A model generated the notes under the pieces. It ran no database searches. It saw only the letters and a program-made list of their open reading frames with translations, and had not been told where the DNA came from. Shown piece after piece: positions 48,445 through 60,480 of a DNA stretch of 64,000 nucleotides. Numbering within the stretch: position 1 is the first letter of the stretch; every line of letters starts with the position of its first letter. The position numbers and the translations under genes are program-made. The stretch comes from Diphasiastrum complanatum (taxonomy: Eukaryota > Streptophyta > Lycopodiopsida > Lycopodiales > Lycopodiaceae), in contig CM055103.1 of assembly GCA_029204225.1 (NCBI GenBank), forward strand, positions 25,936,656 to 26,000,655. Direction: 5' to 3'.

Positions 48445-49214
48445 GTGATGTTTTTCTTCTCCTTTTTGGATGTGAAAGCTTGAGAGGACTCATCCTCTTC
48501 TCCTTTCTCCTTGGAAATAAGATTGTTCTTGCTTGAAGAGGGTTGGTGTTGATTCTTACTTCTTGTCTTGTGCTTGTCTTTGGTAAAGAGGTCTTTACCA
48601 TCGATGTTGAGAGACAGTCTCTCCATTTTCAAGAGTTTATACTCTTTTCTTGATTCTTCAGAAATGAGCACACTTTGGAGTGCTTCCAAACTTGGTAGCT
48701 CCTCCTTAATGGCATAACTCTGAAAAAGGTTGTCATATTCCTCCTTTAACCCATTAAGTAGGACTTGAACAAGTTCATTTTGGTTGATGGAGCCTCCTAT
48801 GCATGATAATTCTCTATGGAGGTCTTTAACTTTCATTACATAAGCTGAAGCACATTCATCACGTCTCTGTACACTTTGAAAATTTTGGTTTCTTAGTGTT
48901 AGAAGTCTAGAAGTATTCTTTGCCTCATAGATGGACTTGAGAGTATCCCAAGCATCTTTGGCATTAGTACAAGCACCAATTCCTCTTAAGATGTCATTTG
49001 AGACATTCATCTTAATATAATGCAGAGCCATCCTAGCTCTCTTTTTGTACTTTGGAATTTCTTGAGGAATGTGTGGTTCTTCTTCAATTCCAAGTACAAT
49101 ATCCATCACAACTTGTAGAATTAAGACGGATTCCATCCTAACCTTCCAAATTGAGTAATTGGAGGTTGACAATCTTTCACTTGCTTCTAATAGAAAGACA
49201 CCCATTGAAGTCAT
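48431..49214 (-). pseudogene. Copia-B gag
   Basis: Start chosen at ATG 49214 (MTSMGVFLLEASERL), because the upstream codons to 49283 are untranslated leader in composition. UBN2-type capsid core: NYSIWKVRMESVLIL, ARMALHYIKMNV, DAWDTLKSIYEAK, LTLRNQNFQSV and NELVQVLLNGLKEEYD. A Lys/Ser-rich basic region precedes the zinc knuckle, which is split by a frameshift at about 48430 into the protease frame. Otherwise open for more than 250 codons. Confidence 0.85.
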
Positions 49215-49956
49215 AAAGAATGATGGAAATAAAAAAAGATGGATGAAAAAATTGCTTATCTTCTCATTATAGGAACCAATCAAGGGTAAAAAACCAAATC
49301 CTATGTAAGACTATGCAAAAAACTGTGAGATAGATCTCACTAGCTTGACAATCTCTCTAAAACAAGATTTGAATAATAAAAAAAGATGAAGTATGGCAAA
49401 AGTTATGGTTCTTTGAATTTCACATCTGTGAAATACTCCAAAAATGCCAAATTGACTCAAATACAATCTATTTGTATAAAACAATTTGCCTAGAACCTTT
49501 AAATTTTGTCTAAATCACATATAGATGAGATTGGTCAACTTCTGGATGATTTTTGTGATCATTCAAGCAATAAATGACATGTACTCATGATTTGCCACAG
49601 GTCTAGGCGCCCTACCTATGACTCTTCAAAAGCTTATAACTTTTGATTGGCTTATTCAGCTGTCATGATTCAAATTGCATCAGATTCTACACATTTCTAG
49701 CTTTCGAGTGAGCCAATTTGCATAAATTTGGATCTAAGGTGAGAGAGAGCCACCAAATTGAAAATGGGAGAATTTCACACATGCTAGCACCTGAAATTCC
49801 GTACAGTACCTGATCTAGACCATTCAAAGTGGTTTGAAGCTCTAAATCACCTGAAAATTGCAAACTAGCTAGAAATAGAATCTAGACAATTCCTAGCTTG
49901 AAATCTGATCAAATTTGCAAACTTTTTGATTAGATTTGCTTGTAAATCCTAGGTAG
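49215..49956 (-). other. Copia-B untranslated leader
   Basis: About 740 bases between PBS and gag with no sustained ORF. Confidence 0.6.
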
Positions 49957-49968
49957 GCTCTGATACCA
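49957..49968 (-). other. Primer binding site of copia-B
   Basis: Minus strand TGGTATCAGAGC, directly next to the LTR end at 49969. Confidence 0.85.
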
Positions 49969-50535
<567 letters not shown>

Positions 50536-51297
50536 TTTATATTCAGTCATGCAATGTTTGTCAACGAGCACGACATCCCATGAAACAAAATTATGAATCT
50601 TTGCATCTAGTTTTATCGCAAGTACCGTTCGAGAAATGGGGCCTTGACTATGTTGGTCTCATTCATCTTGCGACCAGAGGATCTCAAGCTAGATACATCA
50701 TCATAGCAACTGATTATATGACCATGTGGGTTGAAGCAAAATCAATTCAAGTTGCAGCTATGAAATCTACGGCTAAGTTTCTTTATTAGCAGATTATTAT
50801 TAGGTTTGGATGTCCTATCGAGATCGTAAGTGATCGCGAAACACACTTTGTGAATGAAACAATAAAGTGTCTGTTAGAAGACTTTTTTGTCATCGGTTTA
50901 GTACTTCATAGTATCTGAGGGGTAATGGCCAAGCTGAATCTTCCAATAATATTCTCTACAACATTATGACAAAAATAGAAAGCAAGTCGTTTTGATTGGG
51001 ATCATAACTGCATGCAACATTATGGGCATTTAGAACAACTTAGAGAAGTAGTACGAATCAAACACCATTCCATCTTGTCTATGGTCAAGATGCAGTTTTG
51101 CCGATTGAATTATTGATACCATTCTTGTCAAAATATTAGAAAAATCTATCTAATGTTGTAAGTAGGGGTCCTAAAAATGCCAAAGATGAATTGAGCTCTT
51201 TTGGCTTAGGAAAGACCCATCTTAGAATAAGATATTCAAGGTAGGTAGAAGTAGAAACTCGAGCTACCATAGGAATTGCCATTTGTACTTTACATTC
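50536..51297 (+). other. 762-bp inverted segment (gypsy-A integrase plus end of copia-B LTR)
   Basis: Reads opposite to its surroundings. 50536-51120 is gypsy-A integrase on the plus strand (LVLSQVPFEKWGLDYVG, ATDYMTMWVEAK, RFGCPIEIVSDRE) while gypsy-A on both sides is minus. 51121-51125 is ATTCT, the complement of the AGAAT duplication. 51126-51297 is the missing first part of the copia-B 5' LTR. Turning the segment round rejoins the LTR at CATTAAATG|TGGAATG, matching the intact LTR at 45530. Confidence 0.85.
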
Positions 51298-52555
51298 CAT
51301 CATGTGAGAACATGATTAGTTCAAGTACTTCATGCGGCAAGACACATCTTTACAAAATATCATCCATTCATCGACGATATAACTAGCCTGCAATCAATTG
51401 ATAAGGTTGTGCCTTAAGAATCAATTGTCTCTTTTGTACTTTTGTCAAGGAGTCATTGGGTTGGCCTAGCATTAGATATTCAACAATATATGTTGCCCAC
51501 TCAAATACTGCTTCAACATAAAACAACGTAGCATCTGGTAGTTCATCATCCACTTCAGTATTAACTGGTGTTGTTTCAATTCTGGAGACATGGTCGTCCA
51601 AATAATATTGTTTACCTTTTCGAACCACAAATCAAAAATTAAATTCGGTCAATAAAAGTAGCCATCTTGCAAAATGTCTCGTATTACACTTCTTATTTTT
51701 TTTAAATAAAGTAACGGCTGGTAATCAGTATAAAATGCAAAATGCATTGCCATTAGATAATGTCGAAACTTCTTTATGAAAAAAACCATGACTAACACTT
51801 CTCATTTTGTTGTCAAATAATTCTTCTTAGGATCTATAAGTTGTCGGCTTGCAAATCTGATGGGATAATCTTTCTTGTATTCATCTGGCTACGTCAAAAC
51901 TGATCCAATAGCATATTTTGATGCATTAGTATGAACATACAACTCAATTGTCCAAATTGTAGCTCGTAGTATTGGTGCAAAAGCTAAAGCTTTCTTCAAA
52001 TTTTCAAATGCTTTCAATGCCTCAATTATCCAGATTGGTACAATAGTCAGTTTGTATATAGGTCTTGCTAGATCCACAAAGAGTAAAATAAATATCCGAT
52101 AGTAATTTGAATGACCCATAACAATGTAGACTCCTTGAATTGTTCCTGGCAGTGGTATCTCGACTATGACATTGATTTTAGAATAATCCGTAGCAATGCC
52201 ATGTCTTTATATCACATGTCTAAGGACAACTCCATGAGTAATCCAAATTTGACACTTTTTTGGATTTAAGCAGATTTGGTATTTGCGACAACGTTCAAAT
52301 ACTTTCTCCAAATGATCCAATTGGTCAGTATTGGCACTATGGACTCCGAGATCATCCAAGTAGATTTCAAGGAATTTCTGCAAGTAATCTTTAAGGCAAA
52401 CTGCATGACACTTTGAAATGAACTAGGTGCATTACAAAGTCCAAACGACATAACTTTATATGCATAAGTTTCTCATTCTGTTGCAAAATTTGTTTTATGG
52501 TGATCCGTAGGTGCGATCTTGACGTGGTTGTATCCACTATTAGGATATGAGACAA
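51298..52555 (-). pseudogene. Gypsy-A integrase N-terminus, RNase H and RT
   Basis: Minus strand: RT remains near 52530-52270 (SGYNHVKIAPTDHHK, FGLCNAPSSFQ, broken LDD region at 52350), thumb MGHSNYYRIF, RNase H segment with ELYVHTNASKYAIG, the RKGKQYYLDDHVSR end and integrase entry (AQPYQLIAG). Stops and frame changes are frequent. It stops at about 52555, just upstream of the RT FLDGSSGYN region, where plus-strand gypsy-B begins. About 90 bases of integrase zinc domain are missing at the inversion junction 51297/51298. Confidence 0.75.
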
Positions 52556-53130
52556 TGGATTAAACATTTGTAAGAAGAAGACGAACTGGAAGCTGCTAAA
52601 GCAACAACCAAAGTTTGTTCTTCACCATTGCAGCCACCAAGAAATTCATGTACAGATATGAATGATCAGTTGCATCATCATGAAGAACCCTTCAAGATGA
52701 CTGAACCGGAAGCGCTACAAACAGAACTGCTCATGAATATTTTGTCTAGCAAGATCAATATTTTATTGGGAGAGTCCTGAAGTTGGTGCCAAAAGTAAAA
52801 GATGTCTTAGCGCAAAAGTTAGCTCAAGTAGAACCAAAAGTCCATCAGGAGCCACTTTTTTGTGCTGGATTTGAAGAATCTAATGAAGTACTCCATGTCG
52901 GAGCCGCTTGGGAAAGTGAATAAAAGAATATCACTCTGCCGATACAACATAGATTATTTTCTAAGGAAGCAGCCATGATAGATGGTGGTTCATGAGTTAA
53001 CCTGACTTCTACAAAGCTATGTATAAAATGGGGCCTTACAAAGATCAAGCCTGTGACTTTTGCCATTAAGCTAGCTGATCAAACGACAGTTTGACCGCGA
53101 GGAATGGTTGAAGATATACTGTCAGAATTC
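52556..53130 (+). pseudogene. Gypsy-B gag end and protease start
   Basis: Plus strand: acidic EEEDELEAAKATTK, then MNILSSKINILLG, KVKDVLAQKLAQVEPKV, and the protease segment MIDGGS (usual DSG/DGG motif), LCIKWGLTKIKPVTFAIKLADQT. Stops and two frame changes are present. It ends at about 53130, the inversion breakpoint. Confidence 0.65.
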
Positions 53131-53900
53131 TTGATCAGCTTGGTTTTGTACATCAATGCAAGATCTCCTGTTTCAGATCCTTTTTGTGTAATCGACGATC
53201 ATGCCATGCCTTTCGGCGGGCTTTCTCTGTTGCTCATGCATGAGCTATCATCAATTGGGTTTCACATAATTTGTGCAATGCTTCATGACGTAGTTGTAAA
53301 GACTTATCATCATTTGACCATTCTATTGCTGCTATGCGTAAAGATGGGATTAGAAATTCAATCGGCATGACAACATCTTGACCATAAACCAGTCATTTGT
53401 ATTATTTCTGTAAGCGGTTCTGAATGCCCATAATCCTGCATGCAGTTTATGCTCTCAATCAGACCAACTCGCTTCAACTGTCTTTGTTATAATAGTGTAG
53501 AGAATCTTATTGGAAGAAGCAGCTTGTCCATTCCCTCTAGGATAGTAAGGAGTGCTAAATCTATGTATCACAAAAAAATCTTCCAATAAACACTTTATTG
53601 TTTGATTGACAAAGTGCATACCCCGGTCACTGAAATCTCGATCAGACATCCAAATCTGATTATAATATTTTTATAGAAAAACTTGGCCGTAGATTTTGCA
53701 TCAGCAACTTTGACAGCTTTGGCTTCAACCCACTTGGTCATATAATCAGTTGCTACGATAATGTATCTGGTCTGAGATCCTTGTGCGGTAGGATGAATAG
53801 GACCAGCATAATCCAGTCCCCATTTTTCAAATGGTGCTTGCGATAAAACCGGATGCAAGGGTTCATAATTCTGTCGAGTAGGTCGTCGTGCTCGCTAGCA
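53131..53900 (-). pseudogene. Gypsy-B integrase core and C-terminus (in inverted segment)
   Basis: Minus strand: PFEKWGLDYAGPIHP (first Asp), ATDYMTKWVEAK, RFGC, then GVHFVNQTIK-type second Asp region with a stop/frame change near 53640, and YYPRGNGQAASSNK, where the catalytic Glu position reads Ala. The C-terminal HKKDLKQEIL segment reaches the breakpoint. Confidence 0.75.
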
Positions 53901-54490
53901 AGCATCACATGTCTGAATAAAATTTTCTGTGTCCTTAGGCCACCAACAACCTGATTGCAAAATTTTACGAACAGTAATATCTGTAGAAAAGTGTCCTTCG
54001 CCCATGCCATCATGTGAAAACATGATTAAATCTGGCACTTCATGCAGTAAAACACATCTACGTAGAACATTGTCTGATCCACGATGATACAATTGTCCTG
54101 CAATCAATTGATAAGGTTGAGCCTTATGAATCAATTGCCTCTTCTGTACTTTTGTCAAAGGGTCATTTGGTTGTCCTAACATCAGGTACTCAACAATATT
54201 TGCTGCCCACTCAGGCACTGCTTATACATAAAACAATGCAGCATCTGGTAATTCATCATCCACTTCAGTATTAACTGGTGCATATTCGATTTGTGAAACG
54301 TAATCAGCTAATTTATGTTGCTTCCCCTTTCGAACCACAATTCGAAAGTCAACTTCAGTCAATAATAATAACCATCTTGCAATACATCTAGTATTGCATG
54401 TCTTGTTTACCAAGTAAAGTAACGGTTGATGATTCGTATAAAATACAAAGTGCGTTTCCATGAGGTAGTGACAAAATTTTCAAACGAAAA
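53895..54490 (-). pseudogene. Gypsy-B RNase H end and integrase zinc domain
   Basis: Minus strand: FYTNHQPLLYLV, VVRKGKQHKLADYVS (RNase H end), then integrase entry EWAANIVEYLMLGQPND, GMGEGHFSTDITVRKIL and GCWWPKDTENFIQTCDAC, giving the HHCC zinc-binding set. Between RT and this block, at about 54490, the RNase H front half is deleted compared with gypsy-C. A stop at about 54218 breaks the frame. Confidence 0.8.
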
Positions 54491-55340
54491 ACTCCATGAA
54501 TCGTTGTTGGCGGTGGCAATTCACAATAATCCTAATTTTAGAATACTCCATGGCAATACCATGTCTCGATATCACATGTCCAAGCACAACTCTGTGGGAA
54601 ACCCATATCTGGCTTTTTCTGGATTTAAAAAAAATTGATATTTGCGACATCGTTCAAATACTTTCTCCAATCGATCCAGGTGGTCTACATCTATACTATG
54701 GACTCCCAGGTCATCCAAGTAGATTTCAAGAAATTTTTGTAGATAATCTTTAAAAGCAAATTGCATTACTCTTTGGAACGAACTTGGTGCATTACAAAGT
54801 CCAAACAACATTACTTTGTAAGCATAGGTGTCTCATTCTGTTGCAAAAGTTATTTTGTGGCGATCTGCAGGTGCAATCTTAACTTGGTTGTAACCACTAG
54901 ATCCATCTAGGAAACTATAAGCTTCCGCTCCAGCAAGGTGATCCAAAATGCTTTCAGTAAAAGGAAACGGAAAGTGATCCTTCCACGTCACTTTGTTCAA
55001 AGCCTTGAGATTCACACAAATTTTCAATTTTCCATTCTTCTTAGGAACAATGACAATCGGTGAGATCCATTCGGTATGCTCAATCTTATAAATGAAATCG
55101 GTGTCAAGCAGTCTCTGAAGTTCTTTCTTTATTAGATCCGCAACATTAGGATTACAGCGATAGAACTTTGTAACCTTTGGAACTGCATCAGGTACCTTTA
55201 TGTTCAATAACTGATGTCGGAATACCCTTCCGATCTTGATAAGTCCATGCAAAGCAATCTTGATACTGTTCAAAATTAAGTTGTGATCCAGCTTGCACAA
55301 TCTTTTCTTGTTCTCCTGGCTTAGCAAGATTCATTGTTTG
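54491..55340 (-). pseudogene. Gypsy-B reverse transcriptase
   Basis: Minus strand, two frames. 55327-54833: EHTEWISPIVIVPKKNGKLKICV, AYSFLDGSSGYNQV (first catalytic Asp in FLDG) and HKITFATE. 54811-54572: LFGLCNAPSSFQRVM, then IYLDDLGVHS with the YLDD active site, FERCRKYQFFLNPEK. It is a complete set of RT core motifs apart from a break at 54820-54835, and the best RT of the gypsy elements here. Confidence 0.85.
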
Positions 55341-56340
55341 TGTCCTAGCTGGACCATCATAAACATCTTTTGAGTCTGGCACGTATTTTTTAGGTTCACA
55401 ATGTGCTTTAGGTAACATGATAACTACATCATCCAATGTATAATGTTTAAAATGCTCGGGCATATCATGCTAGACCACATCTGCTTGTTTCTTTTTGAAA
55501 GGACTTGTCTTGGATCTTCGCTTAGTCTTCTTAGTAGAAATTGATCATGGAGGTGATGACTTCCGAGATGATGATGTCTTGTTATAGTTTTGACTTGTAG
55601 AATCATCCTCGACTTTCCCTTTGCCTTTGTTTAGTAAGGGTGGCACATTCTCTGAATCAATCTTTTGAGGGGGATTTTCCCATTTTAGGACCATATTATA
55701 ATGTTGCGTGGCTTGTTTCTTCGTCATTGATCCTGTGATCTTGTCTTCCTTCAATATAACTGCTTTGGGTGGTTTTATTGTTGGTTCATCAAGAACATTA
55801 CACATTCCAAATCTGGTCGGATCCATATGATTGAGAATCTGCTCATCCGTGAGTTATGCATTGTCATCATAAGTCAAGGCATGACTCACAGGTATGAGAT
55901 CATCTTCAATTGGATCTGGTATGCATTCAACACATTCAATGGAAACATGATCGGTGTATCCAATGTTTGATCTAATAATGAAATCTCACTCAAATCTGAT
56001 GATTATCTTGTTGACACATATATCCTGCTGTACAATCAATCGTTGCAAGAGTTTCATTCTAGTTGACAGTATCCGTTTGAGAATCATAATGAACTCCCAA
56101 ATTTTTCTCTAGATGGTCACAAGTATGATCCGTTGTTGATGAATCATCATCCTCTTTTTGAACCACTGGTTTGATAGTCCAAGTTGAAGGATCAACTTTG
56201 ACTGCACGTTCACAATTTTCAAAAGTAATTTTTCCAGTACCCCAGTTATGAATTACTTGCGCAACTCATAACCATGGATGTCCCAATAGAACTCGGTAGA
56301 CATTTGGTGCTTCGGGTAAGTCATTACTACGAAAGTAATG
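55188..56340 (-). pseudogene. Gypsy-B protease end and protease-RT linker
   Basis: Minus strand: protease second half near 56310-56180 (LPEAPNVYRVLLGHPWL, with the GRPW-type box, and HNWGTGKITFENC), then a long hydrophilic linker (55826-55545, MDPTRFGMCNVLDEPTIK and a Lys/Ser-rich stretch; 55463-55188) leading into RT. Several frame changes. The protease start lies on the other side of the inversion (53040-53130). Confidence 0.7.
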
Positions 56341-56515
56341 ACGAATTGAAGTTTATCGATGAAGGCTCGTATAAAGTGAAGGAAATCCTGAACTATGGCG
56401 TAGTTATTCTTGAACACTTGGATGGAAAATGATTTGATACTCCGATGAATGGCAGCCGATTATGCAAGTTTTGGCAGCCTGCTCCTCCAGATCAACAAGC
56501 TTGATCTCAAGGATT
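56341..56515 (+). pseudogene. Gypsy-B integrase tail
   Basis: Plus strand: DELKFIDEGSYKVKEILNYG, VILEHLDGK, stop, then FDTPMNGSRLCKFWQPAPP, matching 44908-44720. It continues the minus-strand integrase that ends at 53131. Confidence 0.75.
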
Positions 56516-56705
56516 TTTTAAATTATTTGTTTTTCATTTTGTTGTTTTCAATATTTGATTGTTCAAAGTTTTTTTGGAAAAAGATAGTTAAAAAAAAAAT
56601 GAATGATGAGAAAAGACTGATGAACAAAAGTCAGAAAAGTCATCAGCATGAAAAAAAGAAAGAACGGTATTTTTGATTAAAAAATGACTTAGAAAATCAC
56701 TGTTT
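56516..56705 (+). other. Gypsy-B 3' flank
   Basis: AT-rich, homologous to 44719-44513 on the other strand (AATGATGAG, AAAGTCATCAG and AAAATGACTTAGAAAATCACT). Untranslated or LTR-proximal. Confidence 0.55.
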
Positions 56706-57311
56706 TGGTCAAATTTGGCCTATACAGTATCAAAAACCTTCGCTGAGTTCTTAGACTGTACATTCACTTCAGATTTATCTAATTTGAGGTGGGCGAAGAT
56801 TCTTGGCCAAGAAAAATCCATTTTTGGAGCTAGGCGAATGATCAGCAATATGCCATTTTGGAAACCTTCGCTGAGCACCTTACCCTCATTATGAACCTTC
56901 GCTGACATGATGGATGGTCTTAAAATGTCAAAATTAGGTTGGCTATAGGTTTAGACTGTGAAAAAATGCATTTATGACAATACCTGGTCGAAGGACCCTC
57001 TTGGGCGAAGGTTCAGCCCTGGAAAACGTTCGCCTGATAGGTTCGAATCCCTAGAAACCTTCACCGAGATTTTTATAGCCTATTTTCATAGTATTGTACG
57101 TGCCTGCAGATTTTGGTTCAAAACTGATCAGCCAAACTAGTATTCAGTGTAATGGACCCACCAAATTCACTTATAAGTTGGTTGAATTCGATTCATTCCT
57201 CACTTATGCTAGCAAAGCTCTTGTGAATTTTTCCCGCGACCAAAGCCTTCCAAACTTCTTGAACTACTTTCTGATATACGCTCGCATGTCTTACTGTCAT
57301 TTCTGATCATC
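56706..57311 (+). other. Family U leader, copy 2
   Basis: About 600 bases before the family U ORF with the motif CCTTCGC(T/C)GA or its complement repeated (about 56740, 56790, 56825, 56863, 56896, 56985, 57003, 57027 and 57057). 57200-57311 aligns with 2665-2770. The site corresponding to the copia-A1 insertion is uninterrupted near 56975. Confidence 0.55.
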
Positions 57312-57930
57312 ATGTCTTCCACAGATACTTTCCAGTCTTTGCGTTATACTATCCATCGTGATGTCCCATCTGCAACGGACAACATGATCCTTCCTAGCAC
57401 AAGCATGGTCACTCAGTGGATGACCCTTGCGGAGCCTCTACTTATCGCAATGGGTATTCATGAGAGAGCCTTTTCTGGGAGAATCAACATGGATTTTATC
57501 ACTCTTGCCTTCAGTACATGGAAGGAAGAGAAATCCAAATTTTATATCACCTTTATGGGAGCAACACACAAGGTGTGTGTCACTGAGGCCGCCCTTGCTA
57601 CCATAGGTATAGCATCTGGAACACAAGCCTCACCCAACCATAAACAGGCCAAACAGGCCATAAAGCCTTACATTGACCTAACCAACAATCTGCATTGGAC
57701 TAATGATGGCTACCTCCTTGATGCCATCACTGAGCCTTCCATACACGCTGCTGCTTAGCTACTGAACAACTTTCCCATGGGCTGGGTCCAAGCGCGAATC
57801 CTTATCGCCTTTACTAGAAGAAATCCTTTGTTCTCGACTGTGAGGATAATGTGTCTCCTTTAATTGTCAACTACTTTGTTGAGGCCAAAGGGTACTCGTA
57901 CTGCCTCAACCCCCCTATAGATTAGAATTG
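57312..57930 (+). pseudogene. Family U protein, copy 2 (N-terminal part)
   Basis: Opens with ATG 57312 and is uninterrupted for 148 codons: YTIHRDVPS, MTLAEPLLIAMGIHERAF, RINMDFITLAFSTW, THKVCVTEAALATIGIA, then YIDLTNNLHWTNDGYLLDAI. A stop at 57756 is followed by readable homology to about 57925. Compared with copy 1 it has the start codon and a clean N-terminal frame but lacks the rest of the protein. Function unknown. The leader motif shared with gypsy-D suggests it belongs to an LTR element. Confidence 0.6.
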
Positions 57931-58600
57931 AATGGCCTAGCTTGGGTTGCATCTCATTTTTGTACATGTTACATATACAAAAAATCAATATATGATATAC
58001 TACATAGATTTGAATGGTTATTTCATTCTTGAGTGGCTTTGAGATTCATTTGCAGCTTTCTGATTTATTGGGATGAAGGTTGAAAGGCCGAGGCATTCTT
58101 TTACCTGTAAATCCTATGTTGATGCTTGTAAATGTTCACAATCATATTCCAGCATGATTTCTGAGTCACATATAGGTAAGAGATAATTGCTTTTTGGGTT
58201 TGTGCTCCTTGCAACATTACTAGTGTTTGCTCAACATTGAAGAACTTTTTAACCCTAAACCATATCATGGAATAAAATCGAATAATTTTGCAATTATATG
58301 GTGGGAGCATGATTTGAATGAGAGTTGCATACTATGAGATTGCAGAACTGCAAGGAATATCAATGTGCTTCTTTGATAATTTCTCTTTGTATATCGTGAT
58401 TGTATCTCCCATATTGTTGCCTATATGTGTTCACATGCATATTCCAGCATAATCTATGAATGATGGTATGGGTGGAGTTTATTCTAGTTATATTTTGTGC
58501 TCCTTCGATGGCTTTCAGTTTTTGCTTGAGAGTGAAAGGGTATTAAAGGTGTTAAAGATGGATACAATATTAAAGATCCACAGGAAGTATCTGCTTTTGA
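57931..58600. other. Unassigned AT-rich region
   Basis: No gene seen. Confidence 0.3.
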
Positions 58601-58935
58601 GATTTAAGTGCAATTTCAGACAGTTACAAATGTACAAGAATTGGTACTTTGATAGTACCAAATTTAGTAATCTCAGGAATCGAACGAAAATTCTGTAATT
58701 TATGAATAAGTACTTTGAAGTTTCAAACAAGCAGTACATGTTTTTAAATGTAAAAGGCAATTTCAGTCAATATGAAAAGCACTATAATTGAGACTCCAAT
58801 AGTACCAAGAAATGTAGCCTGAACTTATAAACAAAAAAATCAGAATACTAATAAATAAGCACCAAATTGGCACTCATCAGTTTCAAAACGAGTACTGTAA
58901 AAGTACCAAATGTATCAATATAAAGCACTTCAGAA
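58601..58935. repeat. Diverged GGTAC/GTACC repeat region
   Basis: AATTGGTACTTTGATAGTACC, AGTACTTTGAAGTTTC, AATAGTACCAAGAAA and AAAGTACCAAATG recur every 30-100 bases. It is the same motif family as 21016-21920, without a clear period. Confidence 0.4.
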
Positions 58936-58939
58936 AACC

Positions 58940-59440
58940 TAAGGTTACTTGCGTCCAGATCTTAGGCATTAAGCAAGTCCTCTTGATCACTGTCATCTTC
59001 GTATGGCATGTTGTATATATTTCTCATACACATCAGAACATGTTATGATATCCAGGGATAGGCTCCATGGAAAACCGGATTGCTTTCACCAGGTATGAAT
59101 AGATCATTACCGGTTGTGTTTGGTCTAGAAGGTTGTATGTATTGATCATGTCTTTGTATAGGCCTCAACTACTCTCCCTCCTCTAAGAATTCTGTTGTGC
59201 CATGCACTTCTATGTTGTCATTGATTGGTACATCGTCTTGGCTGCCAATGAAATTGCTTTTCTGTTGGAGCTCAGGTGACTTGCGTGAGAGGAAGAGGGT
59301 GATGCCTTCGCTGCTCTAGAAACTACCAAATAGACTCTTTGAAAACAACCATTGGACATTGATCCTCTCACAAAGCCGAATAATGTGAGAGTGCCGACTG
59401 GTTTCATGTCTTTTTTAACTATTGACTTTTTGAACAAACA
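58940..59440 (-). pseudogene. Unrecognised coding remnant
   Basis: One minus-strand frame gives protein-like sequence: KSNFIGSQDDVPINDNIEVH, FLEEGE, stop, RPIQRHDQYIQPSRPN, NPVFHGAYPWIS, stop and an acidic YNMPYEDDSDQEDL end. It could be the C-terminus of a transposon protein. No family recognised. Confidence 0.3.
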
Positions 59441-59990
59441 TTGAGCCTTACATGAGCATTACCTCAGTACTGAATTGCAAATGGTCTTTGTGTAGACTAT
59501 GTCATTCAAATATCACTTTAAAAAGTAAAGGCTAGGCATAGCCATATGCTAGAGATTAAGTGACAAAGACAATGGTATATACGGCCATTCTATTTTACCG
59601 AAAAAAGCCATTTATGTTTAATACCTTTAGGTCTTATTTTTTTAAGGACTATACCTTCAATATTAGGAGGACGCTTTTTATTAAATATTGGTCTAGTCTG
59701 CCAACATATCATTAATATGTCGAACACTTTAAACACTTCTATTTTTTCCATTCATTCTCGCTCTGTTTCATTTGCGATCATTAAGCTCTTGTTTCCCTTA
59801 CGATCCAACGCATCCACAACTACCGTTGCTGCTTTGCATGCTATCATGGCTATTGTATTCAAAACCCATCCAAAACCAGGTTTTCCAACCATTAGCCATA
59901 CAAGCGTCATCATCAACACAACATAATGAAAGCTCAGTGAGGATGTCTTCACCATCATCCCAATACAAGCCACTTTCTAGCACAGAAACA
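59441..59990. other. Unassigned region
   Basis: Overlapping ORFs on both strands at 59717-59973 have no recognisable motif. The minus one is hydrophobic. Confidence 0.25.
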
Positions 59991-60480
59991 ATCATGCCAC
60001 AATAGAAGCACTTGAGCTTTGATCTATCCTTCTTTTTGCCACTTGAAGAAGCATCCACTTGATCCTGCCCTTTAGACCACTTACTTTTGGTTTTTCCCTT
60101 GAATTTGCCCTGAACATAGCATCCTCTTGAAGTGTCGATGTAGATTCACCTCTTGCTTGAAGCCTATATTCTTCATTGATTAAGAGCTCTTGAAGATCCA
60201 TCAAACTTGGCAAAGTCTTTTGAATAGCAATACTTTGAACAATGTTAGCATTAACATCAGATAGGGCATTTAGAATCACTTGAACAAGCTCTCCTTCCTC
60301 AATGCTTTTATCAATGCAAGACAACTCATCATTCAATGCTTTCATCCTCAAAACAAAAGTACTTGGAGCTTCTTCATTCTTTTGCAAACAAGAAAACATT
60401 TGCCTTCTTAGAGTCAACACTCTAGAAGCAGACTTGGATTCATAAAGCTTCTTCTGACGAAGAGAAAGAGATAAATGCAG
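59991..60480 (-). pseudogene. Copia gag fragment (copia-B-like)
   Basis: Minus strand: SRVLTLRRQMFSCLQ, FVLRMKALNDELSCID, GELVQVILNALSDVNA and PSLMDLQELLINEEYR match the middle of copia-B gag. A frame change at about 60050 leads to the zinc-knuckle start (KLKCFYCG), truncated there. At 60480 it is joined to plus-strand copia-A sequence. Confidence 0.75.

Larger units (their letters stand above)
52556..56705 (+). mobile_element. Gypsy-B: Ty3/gypsy element with internal inversion
   Basis: The ends read plus (gag-protease at 52556-53130, integrase tail and 3' flank at 56341-56705), but 53131-56340 reads minus with protease end, RT, RNase H and integrase. The two junctions are mutually consistent with one inversion in an originally plus-strand element. 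It is truncated in gag at 52556, where it meets gypsy-A head to head. No LTR boundary was fixed at 56705. Confidence 0.75.
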
